A stretch of 27,314 nt of DNA from a virus. Made by a program: the position numbers and the translations under genes. Shown here in pieces: positions 13,800 through 24,900 of the stretch. The stretch lies in the IMG/VR virus record IMGVR_UViG_3300034200_000714, positions 1 through 27,314 of that record. One strand, given 5' to 3'. The notes beneath the pieces were generated by a model that was given only the letters and a program-made list of their open reading frames with translations, did no database searches and had not been told where the DNA came from. How positions within the stretch are numbered: the stretch's first letter is position 1; each line of letters begins with the position of its first letter.

Positions 13800-16700
13800 C
13801 TAAACCTCCATTACCCTTAATTGACTTTTAACATTTGAAGAAGATCTTCCATATTGGGCAGATATTACAACAAATCTTTTATTCTCATCTACCATTTTAA
13901 CACCTTCTGGTAAATCAAAATTAATTTTAACAATATCTCCAAGTTGAATGTGTGCTGTTGCAAAAGTATCTATCTCAAATACCTTTCTTGGTCTAATAGT
14001 TTTATCAAGAATCCATTTCATAATATCTTTTGCAGAATCTTCATTTTGAATATAAACAGAGTCTAATGAAAATGACTTACTTCCATAAGTAGATCTACTA
14101 TTTTTAATACTATCATATATCTTTTCAGATCTTTCTGGAGAAACAATTAAATTGTTGGCAACAACTGGGTCAGAAAAGTTTGATAGTTCTTTAAAGTAAT
14201 CATCAACAGTAAGAACATTAGAAATATTCTGAGTAAACGTAATTCCTTGAATCATAATTCTATTCGTAGAGCTTTCACTTAAATTTATTGCTTTGTCTGT
14301 TGTGTTAAAGATTAAGAATTCAGCTCCATAAGATCCTGGCAAAAAGCCTGAAATTTGATAAGATTTTTCTACGGTAAATGGAGGAACAAATTTTGCTATT
14401 AACGCTGGGTAAGCTTGGTCATATTTAATATTAAAATATGCACACTCTCTTAAGATAGTTCCAAATTCTTCAAAGTAAAAATCTACAGTTGGCTTTGTCT
14501 CTGTACTAATAGAAGATAGAAATGTATTTTGAATTACTGATGGAAGAGAATATTTTTTTAAAGATTCAGCAGATATTGTATTCTTTACTTTTTCTCCCAA
14601 AGAAACATCTTCTTCTTTTATATTTTTTAAAGCAAAAATATTTTCAAACATACATTTGGTAGATCCTCTTGTAAATAAACAAGTCTTTAAACCACTGCTT
14701 GGCATTTGTAAAGGATTGTTATCAGACACTCTTCCAATTAATGCATTATTTAAATATATATTAAAATCAATTCTATAAATTCCATTTGCATTTCTCTTAA
14801 TGTCTGCATCTAAAGATAAGTCATAGACTGCTATATCTTGAGAAATTAATCTATCTTGACCAACAAACTTTCCTTCATCAACAAGGATTCTTGCAAGAGC
14901 TCCAAAAAGTTTTTTAGGGACTGCAATATTTATCTTCTTATCTACTTGCGTAGAATATGGAGTTCTTTCTACTTTATAAAAAATTATATTTTCAAGAACC
15001 TGATCCGTTGGAAGAATGCCTCCACTTGAATCTGAACCATAGTATTTAAGAACGTCTTCAGACATAGATGCTATTTCAAGATAGTATCCAGAGTTTGTGT
15101 TTGTATCAACCATGTATCCAATTCCACCAGCTCCACCAGACAAGGTTTTTAAATTAGAGCTTGTAGTGGCTTTATCAATTTCAAAAAGATCTGTTGAGTT
15201 TAAAGCAGATTGAGTTTTATCATCTATAATTTTTCCAATAATTCTCATTCTTGTTCCAACATGTCTGTAATCTGTGTCTAAATCTTTATAAACATAGCTT
15301 ATTAAATCTCTACTACTTGTTGCAGACAGGTCTGTACTTTGTAGTGATGGAACTGGATATGGTCCACTGAATATTAGTGCAGATGATTGAATTCCTGCAA
15401 CGTCTTGCTGATTAAAACTAGAAAAGCCTTCCGATCTTGTTGACTTTTTCATAAAATTAGCAATCTTACTAGTTATTGAAGACTGTCCTTGTGAAGCCGT
15501 ATCGTTACCAAGGGGGTTTGCTGCAACTGAATTAGACACTGGATCATAAGTTAAAAATTCTGTGGGAACAGTACTAAATATGTTTTTAGAATCCATTCTA
15601 AAAGATTTTCTATTGTTTGAATCTTCCCAATAAGGATTTAGTCCAGCACTGTGAGCTGTAATAGCTGTTCCAAACTGACCTCTACCATGAGACCTTACTT
15701 CTCCATTTTTATATTTAACATTTTCTTCTAAACCATCAAAGTTGGCTCCAGATGCATTTTCATAATATGGTTCTGTATAGATTCTAAGAAGACCAGTTAG
15801 AACCATTTTTCCATTAAAAATTAGCTTGGAAAAGTATTTTTGATACTCGTTGTTATTCGTTATCCATACAAGACCATTTGTTGCAGAAGCAGATGGAGAA
15901 TCTACCTGATACTGCTGTGCATCATATCTTATAATTTCTCCATTAGCAAATAGATATCCCTGAAATCTTGGCAACCAAAAAGCACTTTCTCCAACATCAA
16001 TTGTGTTATTTATTATTTCATTATTTACTACAGTTGGTACTGCACTTCCAAGACTAGTTCCCAATGGCACTGCTCCAAGTGCATATCCAAGATTTGCTGT
16101 TGGTTGGTTTATTGTTCTTGCCTCTTGTTGATCTCCAAGTTCCCAAAGTATTGCACTTTTATAGCCATAGGTTTTTTCACTAAGACTTAAACTTGCTTGT
16201 TCTAACTTTGATACTTCTCTTTGTATGTATCTGGTTGTGTAATTAATTTTGCCATCATTTAATATCTTTGTTTCAAAACCAGCAATTCCCTCAATGTTTG
16301 GAACAATGTTACCAGTTCTTTGTCCGTAAAGAGTTGTTAGTCTTTCAGAAATTGCATCGTTATCATCTCTTACAGAAACATCTGGCATTAAGTATTCTTT
16401 TGGCATAATAACAAAATTATTATATTCATCAAAAAACATTGAAGTCTGAGTAGCCTGTGCAAGTCTTTGTAAAACTTCTGAAACAGAAGCGTCTGGCTCA
16501 ACAAAGAAGAATGGAATTACTGGATCGTTTGCAGTATTAATATTTTTAAATACATAATTACTAAATCCAATATTGTCCAAAAGTAGTGCTACTGCTTTTG
16601 TAAGGGTAGAGTTTTGCAAGAATATAGATGTGGCATTATTAGATTCTAATATAAAGAAAGCATCTCTTAAATTTAATGAAACATCTTGCATACCACTTGT

Positions 16701-18284
16701 AGCAACTGCAGCATTTTCTGAATAGAATGTTTTTAATGGAATAAACTTATCATATCCATTAACATCTAAAATAGATTCATAAAAATCAAACTTAATTTGT
16801 GGCTTAAGAATATTAGCAATAATGCTTCCATCTCTATTTGCAATACCAAAAACATTTAGCTCTGTAAAGGCTCCATCATGGTTTGATAAATTAATACCTC
16901 CAGTTGAAGCTACAAGTCCACCAACTGGAAGACCAAAGTCTGTTGCCATAATATTTTTATTAATATCATAGTCCAAAACATAATCTGTTATATCAACTTT
17001 TAATCTTGGTGATATCTCAATTAGTTCAAATGGCTTATTTGGAGCATACATTGTTTCTACAATAACTCTAATTCCTTTAATAAAGGCAAACTCTCTATAA
17101 ATATCATTACTTCCAACATTAAAATAGCTTGGACCTAATATTTTTTTAACTAGTCCAACCCTTTTTGTATCATCTTCTTCTAATAATGAAAATCCATATT
17201 CTGCGTTATAAGTTTTCCAGTCTTGATCTTCTTCACTCCAAACATATAGTGTCCCTGACTCAGAACTTGAGCTTCCAACTATGTAAGCATCTCCATTTAT
17301 AATATTTCTATTAGTATAAAGTGGATCTGGAAGTTGACCAACTGTGTCTAAATATCCATAAAGGTGAAAGTTTGTTTTAAAGTTTTCAGGCACTTTGATA
17401 CCATAATAAATTTCTACATGACCATCCCAAGGAACGATTCTTGAGCCATCTCTTCTTGTAGAGTTTTCGTTAAAGTCTATTGCGTCTATCCAGTTGTTAT
17501 CAGCATTAAGATATTGAATTTTCCATTTTTTTGGAACTGATGATTTTGTTATATCTTGAAGCGGGTCTGTAACAAGATTGTTATTGGTTCTAATTCTGCC
17601 TGGAACTAAAAATTCTCCATTTATTCCAACTGCTGATGGATCTGCTAGATTAGTTTGCATTTTTACAACTATTCTATTTGTTGCAACTTCATTTTTATAA
17701 GTAACAAAAGGCACACAATCATTTATTTTATATGAAGGATTTCCAGTACTAAAGAATGTTGCAGTTTGACTTGATATACCAAATTCTTGTCCATTTTCTT
17801 TTCTATATGAATTCCAATACTTAAACTTATCAAATCTTGAACAAAAATAATATCTTGGTCTTTTTCCAGATCTAATACTATCTACAAACTTTGTATTGTT
17901 TATATTTGACTCTCCAAAGTAAAGGATTTTATTAATTCCAGATCTTGGTCTAAATGGCTTAATACAATCTTTTAAAGAGTAGTAAAGCTCTCTACTTGTT
18001 TCTCCTGAATTAAAAGTTAAAGGCTCATTTGGATCTTCTGTTTTATATTCAGAAATATAGTTAGAGTCCAAAGCATTTGTATAAACATCAGCATTATCTT
18101 GGGAGTCATATTCTGGATAAAGTGTTCTATAAATAACACTTGCACTATCTGGTCTAAACCTATAGTTTCCATAATTGTCAAGGTTTAATAAATCATTTTG
18201 ATTCCATTCAGCAACTACTAAAGAATCTACGCTAATGCTATTGTTTGTTTGGATATGATCTATTAAGTCTGTATCTAAAAACAT
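13800..18284 (-). CDS. Tail hub/tip protein with lectin-like domain
   Basis: The 1494-residue protein follows the tape measure and distal-tail genes, the usual place of the hub (Tal). Residues about 1-420 are beta-rich, with a galactose-binding-like part (KKWKIQYLNADNNWIDAIDF; VPWDGHVEIYYGIKVP). Residues about 490-635 resemble a tail hub (SGMQDVSLNLRDAFFILES; EVLQRLAQATQTSMFFDE). Residues about 1080-1225 look like a LamG/concanavalin-type domain (ARILVDEGKF; YRIDFNIYLNNALIGRV; GSTKCMFENIFALKN). The C-terminus (HIQLGDIVKINFDLPEG, about 1450) is like hub ends of siphoviruses. It likely forms the tail tip and binds the host surface. No peptidase or lysozyme motif was seen. Its start overlaps the previous stop by one base (TAATG). 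Domain limits are approximate. Confidence 0.85.
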   Translation of the reverse strand: MFLDTDLIDHIQTNNSISVDSLVVAEWNQNDLLNLDNYGNYRFRPDSASVIYRTLYPEYDSQDNADVYTNALDSNYISEYKTEDPNEPLTFNSGETSRELYYSLKDCIKPFRPRSGINKILYFGESNINNTKFVDSIRSGKRPRYYFCSRFDKFKYWNSYRKENGQEFGISSQTATFFSTGNPSYKINDCVPFVTYKNEVATNRIVVKMQTNLADPSAVGINGEFLVPGRIRTNNNLVTDPLQDITKSSVPKKWKIQYLNADNNWIDAIDFNENSTRRDGSRIVPWDGHVEIYYGIKVPENFKTNFHLYGYLDTVGQLPDPLYTNRNIINGDAYIVGSSSSESGTLYVWSEEDQDWKTYNAEYGFSLLEEDDTKRVGLVKKILGPSYFNVGSNDIYREFAFIKGIRVIVETMYAPNKPFELIEISPRLKVDITDYVLDYDINKNIMATDFGLPVGGLVASTGGINLSNHDGAFTELNVFGIANRDGSIIANILKPQIKFDFYESILDVNGYDKFIPLKTFYSENAAVATSGMQDVSLNLRDAFFILESNNATSIFLQNSTLTKAVALLLDNIGFSNYVFKNINTANDPVIPFFFVEPDASVSEVLQRLAQATQTSMFFDEYNNFVIMPKEYLMPDVSVRDDNDAISERLTTLYGQRTGNIVPNIEGIAGFETKILNDGKINYTTRYIQREVSKLEQASLSLSEKTYGYKSAILWELGDQQEARTINQPTANLGYALGAVPLGTSLGSAVPTVVNNEIINNTIDVGESAFWLPRFQGYLFANGEIIRYDAQQYQVDSPSASATNGLVWITNNNEYQKYFSKLIFNGKMVLTGLLRIYTEPYYENASGANFDGLEENVKYKNGEVRSHGRGQFGTAITAHSAGLNPYWEDSNNRKSFRMDSKNIFSTVPTEFLTYDPVSNSVAANPLGNDTASQGQSSITSKIANFMKKSTRSEGFSSFNQQDVAGIQSSALIFSGPYPVPSLQSTDLSATSSRDLISYVYKDLDTDYRHVGTRMRIIGKIIDDKTQSALNSTDLFEIDKATTSSNLKTLSGGAGGIGYMVDTNTNSGYYLEIASMSEDVLKYYGSDSSGGILPTDQVLENIIFYKVERTPYSTQVDKKINIAVPKKLFGALARILVDEGKFVGQDRLISQDIAVYDLSLDADIKRNANGIYRIDFNIYLNNALIGRVSDNNPLQMPSSGLKTCLFTRGSTKCMFENIFALKNIKEEDVSLGEKVKNTISAESLKKYSLPSVIQNTFLSSISTETKPTVDFYFEEFGTILRECAYFNIKYDQAYPALIAKFVPPFTVEKSYQISGFLPGSYGAEFLIFNTTDKAINLSESSTNRIMIQGITFTQNISNVLTVDDYFKELSNFSDPVVANNLIVSPERSEKIYDSIKNSRSTYGSKSFSLDSVYIQNEDSAKDIMKWILDKTIRPRKVFEIDTFATAHIQLGDIVKINFDLPEGVKMVDENKRFVVISAQYGRSSSNVKSQLRVMEV

Positions 18285-18913
18285 TATACTTCCTCAAGAG
18301 AAATAGAAATATCCCAAAGGTCTCTATCTTTGACAATGGGACTTTCTCCACTATGGTCTGTAACATTTCCTCTTTTAATAACATTGTAGCTAAAGTCTGA
18401 AATAAAGACTTCTAGTACATCTGAATATTTATCAAGTTTTTCATATATGTCTGAAATAAAATTTTGAGGTTTGTCATAAGAAAGGAACATATAAAAAGAT
18501 CCAGGATTTGAACTATACCAGTCTAGGAGTTCTGCACCACCTGCACCACCATCTACTGTATATTCTATTAACGAAAGGTCTGTTGCAACTCCGCTTGTGT
18601 TAAATTCTGGGTCTCCATTAAAAGATCTAGATGGCAATAAGTTATAAGAAAAAGATACATTCATCTTATCTGCAATATGATAAGAACGCATATGACCATT
18701 TACCATTCTTTTTCTATTTTCAAGCCTATTGGTTTTAAAACTAATTTCACTTCTATTATGGTCAGAAAGGATTATAAAGTCCTCTCTTTCTATTCCAGAA
18801 ATTTGTGGAACACCGCCTGTAATTCCATTAGAATTGTTAGAGAAAATAACTGCTTGTGGTCTTATCCACTTTTTTCTGGCATTTAAATATCCACCAGGAT
18901 TATTGATAATCAT
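18284..18913 (-). CDS. Distal tail (Dit-position) minor tail protein
   Basis: The 209-residue protein lies between the tape measure gene and the hub gene, where siphoviruses encode the distal tail protein that joins tube and tip. It is beta-rich with scattered aromatics, for example IILSDHNRSEISFKTNRLE and HIADKMNVSFSYNLLPSR, and ends in a strand-rich part (VEFISDFSYNVI is approximate; the protein has VLEVFISDFSYNV). No recognised catalytic motif. The assignment as Dit is by position and secondary-structure style, not by a diagnostic sequence. The ATG overlaps the tape-measure stop by one base; its AAGGAG site is 12 bases upstream, so coupling probably matters. Confidence 0.7.
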   Translation of the reverse strand: MIINNPGGYLNARKKWIRPQAVIFSNNSNGITGGVPQISGIEREDFIILSDHNRSEISFKTNRLENRKRMVNGHMRSYHIADKMNVSFSYNLLPSRSFNGDPEFNTSGVATDLSLIEYTVDGGAGGAELLDWYSSNPGSFYMFLSYDKPQNFISDIYEKLDKYSDVLEVFISDFSYNVIKRGNVTDHSGESPIVKDRDLWDISISLEEV

Positions 18914-21900
18914 TAGTATCTATTACTCCTTAAATTTCCTCTATTTTGATTTGAAAGCTTTGCCATAACTACATTTGCAATATCATCTGGAGAAGCATTT
19001 GTTCCAGATACATTTACATTTACGTTATATGTACTATTATACATTGGTGAAGAGTTTGAAACAACGTTTGTGGTATTAACTGGAATATTAGTTACGCTTT
19101 GCCCTGGGATAGAGTATGTTGGAGAAGAAATTCCTTTTCCTACTGCAGGAAATACTTGACTATTTAGCTGGTTTAAGAATCCTCTATTTTGATCTGCTAC
19201 TGATTTTCTAACAACAAATTCTCCAGGGGTTAACAGGGCAGAAACTTTGTCTGTCATACCAGTTCCTGGAACAGTAAATCCATTATTCATTCTTAGTGCA
19301 GGAGGGGCTTCTCTAGAACCTTTATAAGCAACTCCACCATATGCCATCTTTATGCCCTTAAGTTTATTAAGAACTCCTTTCTTAGTTTGCTGAGCAGGAC
19401 TAGCTACTTTAGGAGGAGTAGGAGGAGTGAGACTAGTAACTGTTGGTTTTGGTTTTGTTGTGGCTGCACCCTTGGCTGTTTTAGTTGCGGCAGAGTTTAA
19501 AGGATCTACGTTTGCTCCAGGATTTGCTGCATTATACATATTTAAAGAAGATTCGTATTCTACAAGTGCTGCTTGATCTGCTTTAGAAAGGTTTGTTTTT
19601 TTCTTTAAAGCGTCAATAGTCTTTTGTTGCTCAATAAGGTACATTCTTGTTTCTACTTTTTCACGCTCTTTTGCAACGTCTAGCTTTCTTTGTTCAAAGC
19701 CTAATAATTTATCTTGCACACCTTGAAGCTCAATTCCCTTACTATAAATTCTATCTTGAATTGTTTCTATTTCAGATTCAATACCCTTTCTTGTCATCAA
19801 TTTTCCATTTATAGAAACTGTTAATGCATCTAAATCTGTTTGTCTTTGTTTTTCAAGTGCTGCTCTAGTATCTTCAATTTGATATTGTGCAGATTGCTGT
19901 TGCATATCTCCAGCTATACCTGCTGCTGCTGCAATGTCTCCAGAGGCAAGGGCAGAAGCTAAACTAATTCTAGACTTTTCCTGCTCATTAACTCTTGAAT
20001 TTGATTCTAAAACTTTATCTAATGCTTCTACTCTTAAGTTATAAGCATCATTAACAGCCTCTTCTTTTTTAGAAAGTTGCTCTAGTCCTTTTTGTCTTAA
20101 ATTAACTTGTCTTTCTTCTAATTCAATTTCTCTATTTAATTGCTTAAGTCTTTCATTAAACCCTTCTGCTTCTTTATCAATAAGCATTTCTTGAAGTCTA
20201 AATCTTTCCATAAGCATCTTTAATAGGTTTTCTTCTTTATTGTTGCCACCAGACTTATCTCCACTAGTAGTTCCTGGCTTAGGTCCTAAATTGCCAATGC
20301 CAACTTTTAATTTATTCAACAATGCACTTTCTAAAGTTTGCTTTTGTTCTTCACTAGTTCCTTCTTTGGCATTCAACTTTTTATTAGTTTCTGTATCCCA
20401 CGCAACTGACATAATAATTGGAATTGAAACTGAGGCTGGTAATGCATTTATTGCAGACATTATTTCGCTATTAAATATGTTCATACCAGTTGCTTTAACT
20501 AGAACTTCTTGAGTAAGTGGACCCTTTGCTGCAGCACTTTGAAGCTGTTCATAGGTTGAGTACAACTCTTCTATTGCTTTTGGATTTGGATTTTTAAAAT
20601 CAATCACGGTAGTAATGTCTGGAAGAGATTCTATGACTCCTAATTTAAATACAAGTTCATCAATTTCTTCAGTAGTCAAACCTTGTGTTTGAAAATTTAT
20701 AACCATTTGTGCATCTGTTGGGCTCCATTCTCCAGTCAGTAGCTTCCCCCAAGATGTACTTCCAACTTCTTCAAAATCTTTTATTATTTTATTAATTGCT
20801 TCTTCACTGTAGGCTCCAGATTCCTCAAGCATTGTTTTAACTTGTGTTTTTTGATTTTCTATTGCTTTGAGTGCTGGGCTTTCTATCCAAGCAAAACCAA
20901 GTATAGAGTCCTGCTTTTTTTGTGCTTCTATATCAGCAGTTGCAGTTAGTGCCTGATTATTTTCAAATCCAAGAATTTGTGCATTTGCATCTAAAGTATT
21001 TCCTGTTACATTCTTAGAATCATCAAGAGCTTTTTTATAGTTTTCTAAAGTTATCGTTCCTTCTTTAAAGGCTGCGTTAAGAAATTCAACTGTATTAAGC
21101 TGTGCAGAAAGTGCAGAATTATTTACAGTAAGAACTTCTTCTAGTTTATATTGATTTTCAAATCCAGCACTTCCGCCCTTGAACACACTAAAGATTTTTT
21201 GCATTTGATTTAAATCATCGTATGCACTCTTTGCATCATCTCTTATTTGAGAAATGTCAACACTTGGAGTTATTTCTGCTTGAATTTTTAAGATGTTTTC
21301 TGCCGTAAGTTTTTCTCCATTTGGACCCATAAGTTGCGATATCTTGCCAGAAACTTCAACTGCAAGTCTTTCGTTTTCTAAGGCTGTTCCAATATCTATC
21401 GCTATTGCTCTAGCCTCTTCTGCAGTTATTGCACCTGCAATAATAGCTTGAGAAAGTTGATTTCTTAAAGCAGTAGCTGCATCTTTTCCAGAAGATTCTA
21501 CAAAAGAAATGTCTTTTAGCAATGCTTTTCCTGCATCAGATTGCATAAACTGGCTAGAAACTTGCTGAGATTCTTCAGAAACTTCTTGACCTGTAGCTTT
21601 TTCTGCAGCTGCCACCATTGCCTGTTGTGCACGAGTTTGTCTTCCAAATGTTTCTGCAATAGCGTTAGTAGAATCTGCTGTTCCATACATTGCCGCTGCA
21701 AGTTTTCCTCCAGCCTTTGATGCATCGTTAATTTGTTTGTTTAATTTATACGCACCAAATCCAACTAAGGCAATTGCAGCTCCTGCTCCAGACAAAGGTC
21801 CAATAAATTTTAAAATGTTTGGACTTAGTTTAGATAATTGAGGAAATAGCTTTTTAAATCCTTCTCCAACTTGTCCAGTAGAATCTACTGCTTTTAAACT

Positions 21901-24900
21901 TACCTTTTGAAACTTCATTAAAACTGCTGTTACAGATTTTTGAGCTGCACTAAAAGCTGCTGTACTTGCAGCAATCTGTCCAAACATACCCATTTCTGGA
22001 GCCATTGCCATAGGAAGCATTGAAGCCCCTAATCCAGCTGCCATTGGAGCTATTCCTGAAAGCATTCCGCCAACACCTGTTGAACGACCTGAAATTTTGG
22101 CTCCTTGACCTTTATTTGAAAAATATTTCGCACCTTTTTGTTCTTGAACAACTCTTTCTGGTTCTTTTTTTGCAAAATATTGAACTCCAGCCATTCCACC
22201 CTTGTTTAATTTTTGAGAACCATTAATAGCAGTTAACAAATCATAATTGTTTTTAGTAGATTCTTTATTTACAACAAATTCTCCAGGAGTAAGCATTGCT
22301 GGAACGGTATCTGTATTACCCATACCTGGAACTATATTTCCTTGATTAAATCCTTGTACTCCAGATTGGGTAATTAAAGATGGTAACCTAGTTCTTAAAT
22401 CACTTGCTACTCCAGTTATTTCAGAAGTTCTATTTCCAACAAGTAATTCATGCTCTTTTGCACGAAGCCTTTTTACTCTATTGTTTCTATCAGACATTAC
22501 AGGGTGTTTATATGACGCTTTTTGCACATCAAGAGCAAGGACTCCAGATCCAACCATTTCATCAATAAATAATTGTTGAATTTTTTTATCTGGAAAAGTT
22601 TTATTTAAACGTTTTTTAGCATTGTTGTACTCTCTTGTTTTATTTGCAAGAACTTGTTCAAAGGTCCAATCGCTACCAATAGTGGGATTAGGTCCAGGTC
22701 TAAAGGAACGGGCAGGACTCCATCCAGCCATTGCAAGTTCTCTTGCATATTCTGCAGTTCCAGGAGTAAGTTTTTTAATCTTAGGGGTCTTCATTATTTT
22801 TCTTAATCTGCTAATATCTTTCTTTTGAGTGTCCAACCCCATAAAGCCATATGAAAAATCTTTTAAAGTTGGATTGCTAAGATCTCCAATAAATGGTGAA
22901 AAATCTAAATCTCTTTTAGTTGTATAAGATCCTGCCCCACCCTTGAAATTTAATTTCATTCCAAATAGATCTTCATATCTTCCTTCTTTAATTGCAGAAA
23001 CAATTTTCTTTTGCTGTGCATATGGTAACTCTTTATTGCTCGTTGATCCTAAAACAGTTCCTCTAGTTGCCCTAGTTTTTTGAGTAAGAGGATTCATCAT
23101 TCCTAAAATAGTATCCATTTCTGGAGTTTCTCTTACATTTCTAGAATCAAAGGCAAAATTATGAAGAGCACTTTGTTGGGCAAGTCTTTCTTCTTTTCCA
23201 GGTCTTACTCTTCTTCTAAGAGATTTTCCAATAAGTGCTCCAGCATTATACCCTGGAACTTTTCCACCAGCATTATACGGCGTTGAGGCTCCAAATTTTT
23301 CCCTATAAGTCACTCCGTCTCTTTCTGTTTCTAGTACCCAGTATGGTTTTCTATTTGGATTAGATGGAACTATTTGTTTAACTTGAAATGGAAGATTTCT
23401 TTCTTTAAAAAAAACATTTGCGTCAGTTGCAAATTTTTGAGCATCGCCTGGAAGAGAACTTAATTCAGGACCACCACTTTCTTTAATAAAATTTGAAATA
23501 TCTTTTTTTGCTGGTATGCGAAGACCTACAATTCTTGTAGAATCTTCAACATTTGGATATGCATCTCTAGCCACCGTTTCTAAAATATCATCTGTTAAAT
23601 CCACATTGCCGATTGGCTTACCTGATGCGTCAAGTCTACTTTTATATCTTAAAAGTCCCATAGCCATTTTTCTTCCAAATTCTTTTTCAGTTACTTCTGG
23701 GTAGGCTTGTCTAAATGCAGTAGTTTGATCAAAACTAATTAGTCCTCTAGAATCTCTCATTGCTATAGCTGCATCGTCAAGTGTCATCTTACCTTGTCCT
23801 CTGTTAGCTGCTTGATTTATTGTCTTAAGAATTTTAGACCAGTTGTTACTAAGACCTTCTATTGGAATTCCGTGTGATAAAAGGTCTCTTGCAAAAAGCC
23901 ATCTATTTGAAGTTTTTGTACCAAATAATTCTTGAAATCTAGCAATTGTTTGTATGTTTTCATTTCCACCTAAGTGTGATTTTTGTAAATCAGGACTTGA
24001 TGACACAGGTGCTCTAGATACTACTTGAGAATCTCTTCCAAGAAGTTCTCCAAAGCCATGTGGTTCATCCATTAAAGAGTCAAGGTCTCTTGGTGTGAGG
24101 TTTCTATTTCCCCCGATCCTACTGGCAGATTTTGCAGCCTGTCTAGCATGCCAAGCTTTTACAGCGTTTCCTATATTAAGATATTGAATTCCTTTTGCTT
24201 TTCCACCAACATTTAATCCTTGAGGATTTTTACTATCATTGATATTGTGAAGTAATCCAAGATTGTTTTTAGTAGCTTCTTTATTTACTACAAATTCCCC
24301 TGGTGTAAGCATTGCTGGAACCGTGTCAGTGTTTCCAGATCCTGGAACAGTTGTTCCATTTGACATAAAGATTGGTCCACCAGAATTTCTTTTTTGAACA
24401 CCTCTTATTACAACCTGGCTAGTTTTTGCAGATACTCCAGCAGCTCCAGCAGCACCAAAAACTTCAGGGAAATCTCTAGTTGCACCAGCTTGAGTGGCAA
24501 TCATTGCAGCATATGCCTTTGTTAGATTTCCAATTGAAGCAGCGGCAGTATTTCCAACCATTGCTTGCTTAACAAGAGTTTCATTTAATATTTGAGTTGG
24601 ACCTATGAGTTGTTGAGCAGCCATTGCTGCATCCATTTCTGCAAGACTTAAATATTTTGCACTTTGTGTAACTGCTTTAATTGCACCTAATGGACCACCT
24701 TTTATTAATCCCATTCCAAATAAAGATATGCCCTGTCCCATTTTTGCAAGGGTTCCAACAAGGTTTAAGAATAAACCAGTTAACATTGTTACTGCTGGAA
24801 CAACAATGCCAACTATAACTGCACCAATAGCAGCAAATTTCTTTTGACCATCTGATAATCCATTAAAAGCTTCTGCAATTTTTGTAGCAAGATTAACAAG

